This document shows positions 8,538 to 17,399 of a stretch of DNA of 46,139 nt, piece after piece. The notes beneath the pieces were generated by a model. It saw only the letters and a program-made list of their open reading frames with translations. It ran no database searches and was not told the origin of the DNA. The stretch lies in assembly GCA_040383485.1 (NCBI GenBank), contig JBEIDK010000011.1:1-46139 (forward strand), written 5' to 3'. Position numbers and translations under genes: made by a program. The stretch's first letter is position 1, and each line of letters begins with the position of its first letter. The DNA is from JBEIDK01 sp040383485 (GTDB lineage: Bacteria > Bacteroidota > Bacteroidia > UBA4408).

Positions 8538-10175
8538 ATGGCAAAAGCAATAACATTTAACCTAGAAGCACGCGATGCAATGAAGCGTGGCGTTGATGCA
8601 TTAGCAAACGCAGTAAAAGTTACTTTAGGTCCAAAGGGACGTAATGTAATCATTGACAAAAAATTTGGTGCGCCACAAATAACCAAAGATGGTGTTACGG
8701 TAGCCAAAGAAATAGAATTGAAAGACGCTGTAGAAAATATGGGCGCTCAATTACTAAAAGAAGTAGCTAGCAAAACTGCTGACATAGCTGGTGATGGTAC
8801 TACTACTGCTACAGTATTGGCACAAGCAATTATTACTGCTGGCTTAAAAAACGTAGCGGCAGGCGCAAATCCAATGGATTTGAAACGTGGTATTGACAAG
8901 GCTGTTGAAGCTGTTGTAGCTAACTTGAAAAAACAATCGCAAAATGTTGGTGACGACAATAAGATGATTGAAAGCGTTGCAACTATCTCGGCAAACAACG
9001 ACGCTACTATTGGCAAGTTGATAGCTAGTGCTATGGATAAAGTAAAGAAAGAAGGCGTTATTACAGTTGAAGAAGCAAAAGGTACTGAAACAGAAGTGAA
9101 AATTGTTGAAGGTATGCAATTCGACCGTGGTTACATCTCTGCTTACTTTGTTACTAACGTTGATAAAATGGAAGCAGTATTAGAAAATCCTTATGTATTA
9201 ATTTACGATAAGAAGATTTCTAATATGAAAGAGTTATTGCCAATTCTTGAAAAGGCAGTTCAAACAGGTCGTCCCTTATTAATGATTGCGGAAGATGTTG
9301 ATGGAGAAGCTCTTTCTACATTAGTAGTAAACAAAATTCGTGGTTCATTAAAAATCTGTGCTGTAAAAGCGCCAGGATTTGGTGACCGCCGTAAAGCTAT
9401 GTTAGAAGATATTGCAATATTAACTGGTGCAACATTAATTAGCGAAGAGCGTGGTTACAAATTAGAAAATGCAGAATTAAGTTACTTAGGTTCGGCTGAG
9501 AAAATTTCAGTTGATAAAGACAATACTACAATTGTAAATGGTATTGGAACTAAGGAAGATATTGCTGCACGTGTAAACCAAATAAAAGCACAGATTGAAA
9601 CTACTACATCTGACTATGACCGTGAGAAATTGCAAGAGCGCTTGGCTAAATTAGCTGGTGGAGTTGCAGTTCTTTATGTTGGTGCAGCTACTGAAGTAGA
9701 AATGAAAGAAAAAAAGGACCGTGTTGACGATGCATTACATGCAACTCGTGCGGCGGTTGAAGAAGGTATCATTGCAGGTGGCGGTGTTGCTTATATCCGT
9801 TCAATAGATTCATTAGACAAATTAAAAGGCGCTAATGAAGATGAGAACACAGGTATTGCAATTATTCGTCGTGCTATTGAAGAGCCATTACGCCAGATTG
9901 TTATCAATGCAGGTGGTGAGGCTTCGGTAGTAGTAAACAAAGTGCGCGAAGGAAAAGCTGATTTTGGATACAATGCACGTACTGATGTTTTTGAAAACCT
10001 TTTGAAAGCAGGTGTTATTGACCCAACTAAGGTTACTCGTGTAGCTTTAGAAAATGCAGCTTCAATTGCAAGTATGTTGCTTACAACTGAGTGTGTATTA
10101 GCAGAGATTAAAGAAGAAGGTGCAGGCATGCCAATGGGTAACCCAGGCATGGGCGGAATGGGCGGAATGATGTAA
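8538..10175 (+). CDS. groEL: Chaperonin GroEL
   Basis: The 545-residue 60-kDa chaperonin is an ATP-driven double-ring folding machine. All hallmarks are visible: VTLGPKGRNVIIDKKFGAPQ near the N-terminus, the ATP-site DGTTTATVLAQ block, the apical-domain MQFDRGYISAYFVTN, the GGVAVLYVGAATEVE strand, and the Gly-Met-rich tail GMGGMGGMM. Length is normal. The gene shares a transcript with groES. Its likely terminator is at 10389-10423, but a 169-bp repeat now sits between the stop codon and that terminator. Confidence 0.99.
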   Translation: MAKAITFNLEARDAMKRGVDALANAVKVTLGPKGRNVIIDKKFGAPQITKDGVTVAKEIELKDAVENMGAQLLKEVASKTADIAGDGTTTATVLAQAIITAGLKNVAAGANPMDLKRGIDKAVEAVVANLKKQSQNVGDDNKMIESVATISANNDATIGKLIASAMDKVKKEGVITVEEAKGTETEVKIVEGMQFDRGYISAYFVTNVDKMEAVLENPYVLIYDKKISNMKELLPILEKAVQTGRPLLMIAEDVDGEALSTLVVNKIRGSLKICAVKAPGFGDRRKAMLEDIAILTGATLISEERGYKLENAELSYLGSAEKISVDKDNTTIVNGIGTKEDIAARVNQIKAQIETTTSDYDREKLQERLAKLAGGVAVLYVGAATEVEMKEKKDRVDDALHATRAAVEEGIIAGGGVAYIRSIDSLDKLKGANEDENTGIAIIRRAIEEPLRQIVINAGGEASVVVNKVREGKADFGYNARTDVFENLLKAGVIDPTKVTRVALENAASIASMLLTTECVLAEIKEEGAGMPMGNPGMGGMGGMM

Positions 10176-10185
10176 TCTTTGATTT

Positions 10186-10354
10186 AACCCAGAATATGCA
10201 TTAGAAATTCTATTACAACGCAAAATCCCTTCAAAATATGAAGTATACAACTTTTCCTCTTGCATCATATATTAAATATGATTTATTCGCAAAAGTTCAT
10301 ATTTTATTTGGCTTTAGCGTTTCACAACGAACCTCTAACGCATAATCTGGGTTT
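10186..10354. repeat. 169-bp palindromic MITE-like repeat, copy 1
   Basis: The element begins AACCCAGAATATGCATTAGA and ends with the near-inverse (CTAACGCATAATCTGGGTTT), making imperfect 20-bp terminal inverted repeats. Two inverted pairs are nested inside: AAAATATGAA (10233-10242) with TTCATATTTT (10296-10305), and ATCATAT (10264) with ATATGAT (10276). Copy 2 (10705-10873) has the same length with about a dozen differences. It has no coding capacity. This fits a non-autonomous element (MITE) or a large extragenic palindrome. Confidence 0.85.
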
Positions 10355-10388
10355 AAAACTGAAGGATTAAAATTTAATTCCCGGATAT

Positions 10389-10423
10389 AAAAAGCGAAGC
10401 AATTAATTTTGCTTCGCTTTTTT
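10389..10423 (+). terminator. Rho-independent terminator, probably for groESL
   Basis: AAAAAGCGAAGCAA (10389-10402) pairs with TTGCTTCGCTTTTT (10409-10422, its full inverse) around a 6-nt loop, and the stem runs into the T tract. It is 213 nt past the groEL stop because repeat copy 1 lies between them. Confidence 0.88.
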
Positions 10424-10464
10424 CAAAAATGGGCAATTTTATTTTTAAATTCTTTTAAAACTCA

Positions 10465-10704
10465 TTATTGTAGTTCTTTATAACCACGTATCCCGTTCTC
10501 AAGTTCATTGAGCTTTGCCTCACGCTTTTTATACTTCTCTGATGTAAATTTAAATGGCTTAAAACCTTTTTTGTTGTTCTTTAGTAAACTATCTAAGCCC
10601 CCATCATTATAAAGCGCATTCCGTTTATGAACATTAAAACACCAAAGCACAGTTGGATCCATTAACTCTTTTAGAAAAAGGCTTATCGCTATATTTCTTA
10701 AATC
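10465..10704 (-). pseudogene. Fragment of a transposase helix-turn-helix region
   Basis: The minus-strand frame is open from the edge of repeat copy 2 down to a stop at 10465. It reads RNIAISLFLKELMDPTV, then FNVHKRNALYNDGGLDSLLK, then a basic, helical tail. The pattern of a degenerate helix-turn-helix ending in YNDGGLDSLL resembles the N-terminal DNA-binding part of IS630-like transposases. No DDE catalytic domain follows, so if this reading is right it is a remnant. The fragment lies exactly between the two palindromic repeats. Family assignment is by pattern only and is uncertain. Confidence 0.35.
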
Positions 10705-10873
10705 AACCCAGATTACGCATTAGAAATTCTATTACAACGCAAAACCCCTTCAAAATATGAAGTAAACAACTTTTCCTCATGCATCATATATTAAATATGA
10801 TTTATTCGTAAAAGTTCATATTTTATTCGGCTTTGGCGCTTCACTACGAACCCCTAACGCTTAATCTGGGTTT
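10705..10873. repeat. 169-bp palindromic MITE-like repeat, copy 2
   Basis: It has the same orientation and length as copy 1 and is about 93% identical by eye. It starts AACCCAGATTACGCATTAGA and ends TAACGCTTAATCTGGGTTT. The terminal inverted repeats match each other better here than in copy 1, which suggests copy 2 is the less decayed. Several differences are single substitutions in loops, and no length change is seen. Confidence 0.85.
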
Positions 10874-11198
10874 AATTAGAGTTTTATTTTAGGATGTAAA
10901 AAGTGAATAGCTGATTTTAAAATCAATCTCATTTCATTAAGAACCCAAATAGTATTTATAACAATACTTATACTCCAATAATAATTAATAGCAGAAATTT
11001 ACAAATACCTATCTTAAACCGTATCAAATTCTTTGTTTAATAAAGTAATATACATTTAAAACTCAAGCATAAAAAAGTTTATTTATTCAATTGAACTATT
11101 ATTTACTTTTGTGGCAAGAATAATAACGAAACGTATGATTTTGTATTTTCGGAAATCTTTTATTCTAATTATGGTAGTCGAAATTAAACTATATTTTA
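10874..11198 (+). promoter_or_regulatory. Gene-free stretch with a possible promoter for the DUF4286 operon
   Basis: These 325 bp hold no credible gene. TACTTTTG at 11104-11111 is an exact TAnnTTTG box. A weak GTTT lies about 23 nt upstream, with no clear TTG. If used, it gives a leader of about 80 nt before the ATG at 11199. Nothing else is visible apart from AT-rich sequence. Confidence 0.4.
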
Positions 11199-11498
11199 AT
11201 GTATATATATAATGTAACGGTAAGTATTGATAAAGAAGTAGAAGAAGACTGGCTTTCATGGATGAAGGAAATTCATATTCCTGAAGTGCTTGCAACTGGC
11301 TGCTTTGTTGAAAATAAAATATTAAAAGTAATTACTGAAATTGATACAGGATCAACATTTAGCATTCAATACATGTATAATCATGAAGAAGATATTGTTG
11401 TTTATCGCGATAAATATGCAGGTGAGTTACAAAAAAAACATACTGAAAGATACAAAGATAAATTTGTAGCGTTTAGAACAATTCTAAAAGAGATTTAA
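11199..11498 (+). CDS. DUF4286 family protein
   Basis: The 99-residue cytoplasmic protein matches the DUF4286 pattern seen across Bacteroidota: an N-terminal MYIYNVTVSIDKEVEEDWLS strand-helix, then WMKEIHIPEVLATGCFVENK, and a C-terminal YAGELQKKHTERYKDKFVAF helix. The fold is probably ferredoxin-like (dabb-type). Its function is not known. Its stop overlaps the start of the histidine kinase gene by one base (TAATG), so the two are translationally coupled, which may link it to that signalling protein. Confidence 0.85.
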   Translation: MYIYNVTVSIDKEVEEDWLSWMKEIHIPEVLATGCFVENKILKVITEIDTGSTFSIQYMYNHEEDIVVYRDKYAGELQKKHTERYKDKFVAFRTILKEI

Positions 11499-13471
11499 TG
11501 AACAAAGACAATGATATATTTCAAATAATCTTTGATGCTTCATCTGAATTAAATTGTGTATTTGATTTACAAGGCAAGTTATTATTGGTAAACAAAACAG
11601 CTTGTAATTTAATTGGTTACGAACCATTAGAAATTATAGGTACAGATTTTTTAATTGAAGTTTCTAAGTTATTACTGAATAAAAAAAGTAACTCAAAATT
11701 AATAGATAAGGATAGCACCGTTAATTTAGTCGCAAAAAATGGACAGAAAAGCAACTGGAAATTTTCTTTTCAAAAAATTTCGTATCAAAACAAAAAGTGT
11801 TTTTATGCAATTGGCAAAAACATTACTCAACAAATAGAATCAGAGAAGGATTCTGAAATAGCTGACAAACTTTATGATTTAAACCTTAATAGACTTCATA
11901 AGACATTACTTGATTTACAAAAAGCAAAATCTCTTTCGGAGGAAACTGTTAAAGCAAAACAACAATTTTTAGCCAATGTAAGTCATGAAATAAGAACACC
12001 AATGAATGCAATTATTGGATTCAGTAACGTATTGTTAAAATCAAAATTAAACAAGCAAGAGCTTCAATATGTTAACGCCATTAAAAAATCGGGCGATAAT
12101 TTAATGAATATCATAAACGAAATTCTAGACCTTTCAAAATTAGAATCAGGCAATTTCAGTTTTGATGAATCAAAGTTTAACTTATATGAATTAATTGATT
12201 CGGTTAAAATGTTGTTTGAGTTAGTAGTTCAAGATAAAGAATTAAATTTTAACATTAATTTTAAAAATAAGGTTACTGCTAATTTAATTGGAGACGCGGG
12301 AAGACTACATCAAATTCTTGTAAACTTGGTAGGTAACTCAATTAAGTTTACCGAAAAAGGTTTTGTAACAATTGATATTGAAGAAATAAATAAAATAAAC
12401 GAATTGGTTCACCTAAGGTTTTCTGTTATTGATTCTGGAATTGGAATTGAAGAAAAAAACCTTGAAAAAGTGTTTGAAAGCTTTACTCAAGCTAGCAATG
12501 CTACAACACGAAAATATGGCGGTACAGGTTTAGGTCTAACCATTTGTAAGCAATTGGTTGAATTGCAGGGAGGTAAAATTTACGTGCATAGTGAATTTGG
12601 AAAAGGTGCTAATTTTACATTTGAAGTGCCTTTTAAAACATTTACATCAGATGTAAATAAGGACAAAGAAACAATAGAAAAGTATTATGTAAAGAATGAA
12701 AATTTAAGCCAATACAAAATTTTAGTAGTTGAAGACAATGAGATAAACACTCTTCTCACTTCCAAAATTCTTGAAGATTGGGGTTTTAAATTCTCTGTTG
12801 CTAACAGTGGTAAAAAAGCAATTTCTATTTTAGACCATGATAATTTTGATTTAATTCTAATGGATATTCAAATGCCGGAAATGGATGGTTATGAAGCAAC
12901 ACAAATCATTCGCAACTCGAACAGAAGGCATAAAAACATTCCAATAATTGCTATCACGGCACACGCCGCTAAAGATGAAATAGAAAGAGCTTTAAGTGTT
13001 GGTATGAATGATTGTGTTACAAAGCCATTTCCGCACCAGGTATTGCTTCAAAAAATATTAAAATATATTTATAAGCACCATTCTAACGAAGTTACAGGTA
13101 TAATTAATAAAAATAATAAACTAATTAATTTAAGCTATTTACAAAGAGTTGCCGCTGGAGATGATAAGTTTATTGTAAAAATGATAAACATTTTTATTAA
13201 TCAATATCCTGAAATTATTGTAAGCATTAAAGAGGACTTAAACAATAATAACTGGTCTGGTTTCCGTTCTAAAATTCACAAATTAATGCCAAGTATTTCG
13301 TTTATGGGAATCACCGCGCTAAGCGCAGAGCTTAAACAAATCGACGAAACAAAAAATGAACCACCTAATTTACAAAGCTATTTATGGATAATTGAACATT
13401 TAGAATCTATAACCAATCAAGCAACTATAGAGCTGAAAGAGTATTTACAACAACTTCAGTTATCGGTTTAA
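11498..13471 (+). CDS. Soluble hybrid histidine kinase: PAS-HisKA-HATPase-REC-HPt
   Basis: The 657-residue phosphorelay protein has an N-terminal PAS domain (about 5-112, FDLQGKLLLVNKTACNLIGY), a coiled coil, and then the HisKA dimerisation helix with phospho-acceptor H163 in NVSHEIRTPMNAIIGFS. The ATP-binding domain shows NLVGNSIKF, DSGIGIE and GGTGLGLTICKQL. A receiver domain has acidic residues in VVEDNEIN, phospho-acceptor D456 in LILMDIQMPEMDG, and TKPF. A C-terminal HPt domain has H594 in IHKLMPSISFMG. No membrane segment is seen, so it senses an internal signal. No separate output regulator is adjacent. It is coupled to DUF4286 upstream and to the SDR gene 1 nt downstream. Confidence 0.95.
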   Translation: MNKDNDIFQIIFDASSELNCVFDLQGKLLLVNKTACNLIGYEPLEIIGTDFLIEVSKLLLNKKSNSKLIDKDSTVNLVAKNGQKSNWKFSFQKISYQNKKCFYAIGKNITQQIESEKDSEIADKLYDLNLNRLHKTLLDLQKAKSLSEETVKAKQQFLANVSHEIRTPMNAIIGFSNVLLKSKLNKQELQYVNAIKKSGDNLMNIINEILDLSKLESGNFSFDESKFNLYELIDSVKMLFELVVQDKELNFNINFKNKVTANLIGDAGRLHQILVNLVGNSIKFTEKGFVTIDIEEINKINELVHLRFSVIDSGIGIEEKNLEKVFESFTQASNATTRKYGGTGLGLTICKQLVELQGGKIYVHSEFGKGANFTFEVPFKTFTSDVNKDKETIEKYYVKNENLSQYKILVVEDNEINTLLTSKILEDWGFKFSVANSGKKAISILDHDNFDLILMDIQMPEMDGYEATQIIRNSNRRHKNIPIIAITAHAAKDEIERALSVGMNDCVTKPFPHQVLLQKILKYIYKHHSNEVTGIINKNNKLINLSYLQRVAAGDDKFIVKMINIFINQYPEIIVSIKEDLNNNNWSGFRSKIHKLMPSISFMGITALSAELKQIDETKNEPPNLQSYLWIIEHLESITNQATIELKEYLQQLQLSV

Positions 13472-13472
13472 C

Positions 13473-14519
13473 ATGAATACTTTACAACCTATTAAATTAA
13501 ATAGTAGAATAATAGTCACTGGTGCAAGCGGAATGCTAGGCTCGCACTTATTAATGCATTTAATCAAAAATAAACAAAATGTAATTGCTCTCAAACGAGA
13601 AAACAGCAATATTAAATTAGTAAAAAACATACTGTTGTGGTATGGTATTTCGGATGTTGATATTGATAATTTTATTGAATGGAAAGATGTTGATTTAATA
13701 GATATTGAATCTTTAGATGAACTAATAACTGACCAGTCAATAGTATATCATTGCGCTGCACAAGTTTCATTTGAGTATAAAGACAGGGACTGTTTAATGA
13801 TTACAAATGCTCAGGGCACCTCAAATGTAGTAAATGCTTGTTTAAAGAATAATGCAATAAAGCTTTGTTATGTTAGTTCAGTTTCAACATTATCTGTTAA
13901 CAAAGGCGAAACAACAATTCACGAAAACTCCTTTTGGAAAAATACAGGAAAAGAAACTGTTTATGCACAAAGTAAGTATCTTGCAGAAATGGAGGTTTGG
14001 CGAGGCATTGAGGAGGGACTTAATGCTGTAATTGTTAATCCATCAGTTATTATTGGCCCTCATGATTTTAGTAAAGGAAGTGCTAAAATGATTGAAACAG
14101 CTGCCAATGGTTTGACGTTTTACACATCGGGCGTTACTGGTTTTGTTGATGTAAATGATGTTGTTAAAGTTATGATATTACTGATGAATGAAAACATTTC
14201 ATCGGAAAGGTTTTTACTTAACTCTGAAAATTTATCCTATCAATCATTTTTCAACATAGCGTCAAGTTATTTAAATAAAAAAGCGCCTACAATAAAAGTA
14301 AAGCCATGGTTATCGGGCATTGCATGGCGTATAGCAAAGCTACAATCAATACTAACCAATCGTAAACCCTTTATAACCAAGGAAACTGCAAATGCTGCAA
14401 TGAATAAAAAATATTATGATTCTTCAAAGGTTATTAATCTGCTCAGCTATAAGTTTAATTCAATTGATGAAACTATTAAAAACGCATGTGAATTTTATAT
14501 AAAACATCAGAAAAAATAA
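13473..14519 (+). CDS. Extended SDR: NAD-dependent epimerase / dihydroflavonol-4-reductase-like
   Basis: The 348-residue protein begins with a Rossmann motif, IIVTGASGMLGSHLLMHLIK (residues about 13-32). It carries the catalytic pair Y164 and K168 in YAQSKYLAE, preceded by CYVSSVSTLS. It belongs to the extended short-chain dehydrogenases that reduce or epimerise sugars, sterols or polyketide-like ketones. The substrate is not evident. It starts 1 nt after the kinase stop and is followed 12 nt later by a UbiA prenyltransferase. A joint role in an isoprenoid or lipid pathway is possible but is inferred from context only. Confidence 0.88.
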   Translation: MNTLQPIKLNSRIIVTGASGMLGSHLLMHLIKNKQNVIALKRENSNIKLVKNILLWYGISDVDIDNFIEWKDVDLIDIESLDELITDQSIVYHCAAQVSFEYKDRDCLMITNAQGTSNVVNACLKNNAIKLCYVSSVSTLSVNKGETTIHENSFWKNTGKETVYAQSKYLAEMEVWRGIEEGLNAVIVNPSVIIGPHDFSKGSAKMIETAANGLTFYTSGVTGFVDVNDVVKVMILLMNENISSERFLLNSENLSYQSFFNIASSYLNKKAPTIKVKPWLSGIAWRIAKLQSILTNRKPFITKETANAAMNKKYYDSSKVINLLSYKFNSIDETIKNACEFYIKHQKK

Positions 14520-14531
14520 TATCATTAGATT

Positions 14532-15518
14532 ATGAATTTTTTAAAATTAATACGCTGGCAAAATCTTTTAATAATTGCATTTACACAATATATTATACGA
14601 CACTTTATTATTGCCGTAATACTTAAAAATGGTTCTATGGAATTGTTATTTACAGACAAGCAATTTTTTATTCTTGTTTTGTCAACAATATTTATTGCTG
14701 CTGGTGGCTATATCATAAATGATTATTTCGATTCGGGAATTGATGCGATTAATAAGCCCGGAAAACTATATGTTGGTAAAATAATTACTCCTAATCAAGC
14801 GTTGATGCTTCATACCTTGTTAAGCCTATCCGGAATTTTAATGGGCTTGTATTTAGGCATTAAAGTTGGTGTATATAAACTTGCATTAATTCAAGTAATT
14901 ACTGTTGGTTTACTCTGGTTTTATTCTTCTGAGTTTAAAAAACAATTTTTAATTGGCAACTTAGTTGTTGCCTTCATAATGTCTTTAGTTCCGCTATTAC
15001 TGGTATTTTATGAAATGCCTTTGTTTGTAGCACACTTTAAATCTACTGTTATTGAAAACCAAGAAGTCTTTTTATTATACAAAAATATACCGCTAGCAAT
15101 GATGAGTAACATTTCGAACATTTGGTATTTTGTAGGAGGTTTTTCGGCATTTGCTTTTTTGCTTACTCTAATACGTGAAATTATAAAAGATGCTGAAGAT
15201 TATATTGGTGATGAAGCTTTTGGGTGCAAAACAATACCAGTGAAGCTAGGAATAAACACAACAAAAAAAATAGTGGTTGCATTAATAATTATAACAATTA
15301 CAGTTCTAGGGTATTTAAATTATAAGCAATATGTAGTATCAGATTATTTTTCAGCAGGCTATATGGTTTTATTTGTTCAAATACCATTGATTATTCTAAC
15401 AATTTTAATTTCAAGGGCACAATTAAAAAAGCAATTTTCTAACGCATCAATGTTCACAAAAATTATTATGATTTCTGGATTAGGATATAGTTTCGTTTTT
15501 TGGTGGTTGATGAATTGA
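14532..15518 (+). CDS. UbiA-family prenyltransferase
   Basis: The 328-residue integral membrane protein has about eight helices. It carries both Asp-rich motifs of UbiA enzymes, which bind Mg-diphosphate: N63-D71 (NDYFDSGID, then AINKPGK) and D220-D227 (DAEDYIGD, then EAFGCKTIPVKLG). It transfers a polyprenyl chain to an aromatic ring or, in the group most like this in Bacteroidota, possibly to a glycerol phosphate. The acceptor is not certain. It is the last gene of the DUF4286-kinase-SDR operon. A geranylgeranyl-reductase-like gene lies at the far right end of the window. Confidence 0.9.
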   Translation: MNFLKLIRWQNLLIIAFTQYIIRHFIIAVILKNGSMELLFTDKQFFILVLSTIFIAAGGYIINDYFDSGIDAINKPGKLYVGKIITPNQALMLHTLLSLSGILMGLYLGIKVGVYKLALIQVITVGLLWFYSSEFKKQFLIGNLVVAFIMSLVPLLLVFYEMPLFVAHFKSTVIENQEVFLLYKNIPLAMMSNISNIWYFVGGFSAFAFLLTLIREIIKDAEDYIGDEAFGCKTIPVKLGINTTKKIVVALIIITITVLGYLNYKQYVVSDYFSAGYMVLFVQIPLIILTILISRAQLKKQFSNASMFTKIIMISGLGYSFVFWWLMN

Positions 15519-15780
15519 AGCCATGCCTAATAAAATAAAGTACTTGACATAGATGGTTAAGAAAAAAAATATTAAGCTAGGAATTTAAACTTGTTGTGGT
15601 TTTTATAGTAACATTTATAAACGCTTGTGAGAATTATCTTTCTTAGAACGTACTTTTAATAGAAGTTATCGACTTCAGATTTAATATTCTTAATTGAATA
15701 ACAAACCAATTAAATTTTAATTTTTTTTGGAATAATACTTTTTAAGCATATTATTGTTTTAACAAATTAAAATTTAAATT

Positions 15781-16245
15781 ATGGAACAAATTTTAGATGA
15801 AAATCAAATTCAAGAATCAAGTTTTATATATGCAAGCGTTGGACGACGATTTGTAGCCATTTTAATTGATGGCCTTTTACTTGGTTCTATTCAGGCTTTT
15901 ATTAATGTTTCCTTTTTAGGATATTTTTGGATGCCGGATCCATTAAATCCGCCCAGCCCACTTTTGGTATTGCCAATAACCTTAATCAATTATACAATAG
16001 CAATCTTGTATGAGTCAATTATGATTAGTAGTAATAAAAAAGCAACGGTTGGTAAAATGGCTATGGGTATTGTTGTGGTTGATTTAAATGGCAATAAAAT
16101 AAGCTTTGGTAAAGCCATTGGAAGATATTTCTCTAAAATTGTTTCTGCAATTATTTTAGGCATAGGCTATTTTATGGCGTTCTTTGATGATAAAAAAAGA
16201 ACCTTACATGATAAAATGGTTGGAACGCTGGTAATTAAACAATAG
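15781..16245 (+). CDS. RDD-family membrane protein
   Basis: The 154-residue protein has the RDD signature at its N-terminus (RRFVAILIDGLLLGSIQAF), a second helix (ITLINYTIAILYESIM), the TVGKMAMGIVVVDLNG loop, and a last helix (IVSAIILGIGYFMAFF) ending in the family-typical DDKKRTLHDKMVGTLVI. RDD proteins are small inner-membrane proteins, some implicated in ion transport. The role here is unknown. It lies 262 bp after the UbiA gene and just before pdhB, which has its own promoter. Confidence 0.9.
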   Translation: MEQILDENQIQESSFIYASVGRRFVAILIDGLLLGSIQAFINVSFLGYFWMPDPLNPPSPLLVLPITLINYTIAILYESIMISSNKKATVGKMAMGIVVVDLNGNKISFGKAIGRYFSKIVSAIILGIGYFMAFFDDKKRTLHDKMVGTLVIKQ

Positions 16246-16249
16246 TTTT

Positions 16250-16276
16250 TTGTTACAAGCATTTACCTTATTTTTG
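16250..16276 (+). promoter_or_regulatory. Predicted promoter of pdhB
   Basis: TTG (16250-16252) is followed after 16 nt by TATTTTTG (16269-16276), an exact TAnnTTTG box. Transcription would start near 16283, leaving about 14 nt before the pdhB ATG. Confidence 0.6.
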
Positions 16277-16296
16277 CAAACACAAATTTAAAAAAA

Positions 16297-17280
16297 ATGC
16301 GTCAAATACAATTTAGAGAGGCTCTACGTGAAGCCATGAACGAAGAGTTTAGATTAGATGAAAAAGTTTTTCTATTAGGAGAAGAAGTTGCCGAATATAA
16401 CGGTGCATATAAGGTAAGCCAAGGCATGCTCGATGAGTTTGGTGCAAAAAGAGTTATTGATACTCCAATTGCCGAGCTAGGTTTTGCTGGCATTGCCGTT
16501 GGTGCTGCTATGAATGGATTAAGACCCATCGTAGAGTTTATGACTTTTAACTTTTCGTTAGTAGCAATTGACCAAATAATTAATTCAGCTGCAAAGGTAA
16601 TGAGCATGAGTGGCGGGCAGTACTCTTGCCCAATAGTTTTTAGGGGGCCAACGGCTTCTGCCGGAATGCTTAGCTCACAACACAGCCAAGCATTCGAAAA
16701 TTGGTTTGCAAACTGTCCGGGTCTTAAAGTAATTGTTCCTTCAAACCCATACGATGCAAAAGGGTTACTAAAATCGGCTATTCGCGATAATGACCCTGTG
16801 ATTTTTATGGAAAGCGAACAAATGTATGGCGATAAAGGAGATGTGCCTGAAGAAACATATTATTTGCCTATTGGAGTCGCTGATATTAAAAGACCAGGGA
16901 AAGATGTAACCATTGTTTCTTTTGGTAAAATTATAAAGCAAGCTTATGCTGCAGCTGATGAGTTAGCCAAAGAAGGTATCGAGTGTGAAATTATTGACCT
17001 AAGAACAGTGCGTCCTATTGATTATAATATGATAATTGAGTCAGTTAAAAAAACCAATAGATTGGTAATTGTTGAAGAGGCATGGCCTTTGGCATCTATC
17101 TCATCCGAAATAACTTTTAAGGTACAAAAAGAAGCTTTCGATTATTTGGATGCTCCTATACTTAGGGTTACCTCGGCAGATGTTCCACTACCTTATGCCC
17201 CAACCTTAATTGATGCCTCATTACCAAACCCTACAAGAATTATTAAAGCAATAAAACAATCGTTATACGTAAATAATTAG
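16297..17280 (+). CDS. pdhB: Pyruvate dehydrogenase E1 component, beta subunit
   Basis: E1-beta binds thiamine diphosphate together with E1-alpha and decarboxylates pyruvate in the pyruvate dehydrogenase complex. The 327 residues have the normal length. Typical blocks are VFLLGEEVAEYNGAYKVSQG, RVIDTPIAELGFAGIAVGAA, PIVEFMTFNF, GPTASAGMLSSQHSQAFENW and IIDLRTVRPID. A branched-chain or acetoin E1-beta is the alternative, but the overall pattern is that of PdhB. pdhA is not adjacent. It has its own promoter and terminator, so it is a one-gene transcript. Confidence 0.93.
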   Translation: MRQIQFREALREAMNEEFRLDEKVFLLGEEVAEYNGAYKVSQGMLDEFGAKRVIDTPIAELGFAGIAVGAAMNGLRPIVEFMTFNFSLVAIDQIINSAAKVMSMSGGQYSCPIVFRGPTASAGMLSSQHSQAFENWFANCPGLKVIVPSNPYDAKGLLKSAIRDNDPVIFMESEQMYGDKGDVPEETYYLPIGVADIKRPGKDVTIVSFGKIIKQAYAAADELAKEGIECEIIDLRTVRPIDYNMIIESVKKTNRLVIVEEAWPLASISSEITFKVQKEAFDYLDAPILRVTSADVPLPYAPTLIDASLPNPTRIIKAIKQSLYVNN

Positions 17281-17296
17281 TCAATAATTACAAAGT

Positions 17297-17337
17297 AAAA
17301 AAGGCTGATTTCTAAATTCGAAATCGGCCTTTTTTAT
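17297..17337 (+). terminator. Rho-independent terminator after pdhB
   Basis: AAAAAAGGCTGATTTC (17297-17312) pairs with GAAATCGGCCTTTTTT (17320-17335) over 16 bp with one G-U pair and a 7-nt loop. It ends in a T tract 17 nt past the stop codon. Confidence 0.92.
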
Positions 17338-17399
17338 TTCTAAAACTAAAGTGCCGACATTAATAATATTTTATATTTTGCATTCATATTCAAAAAAGA

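Noticed and set aside
15519..15780. Possible tRNA or small RNA in the 262-bp gap
   Set aside because: No cloverleaf arms, CCA-adjacent acceptor stem or terminator could be found.
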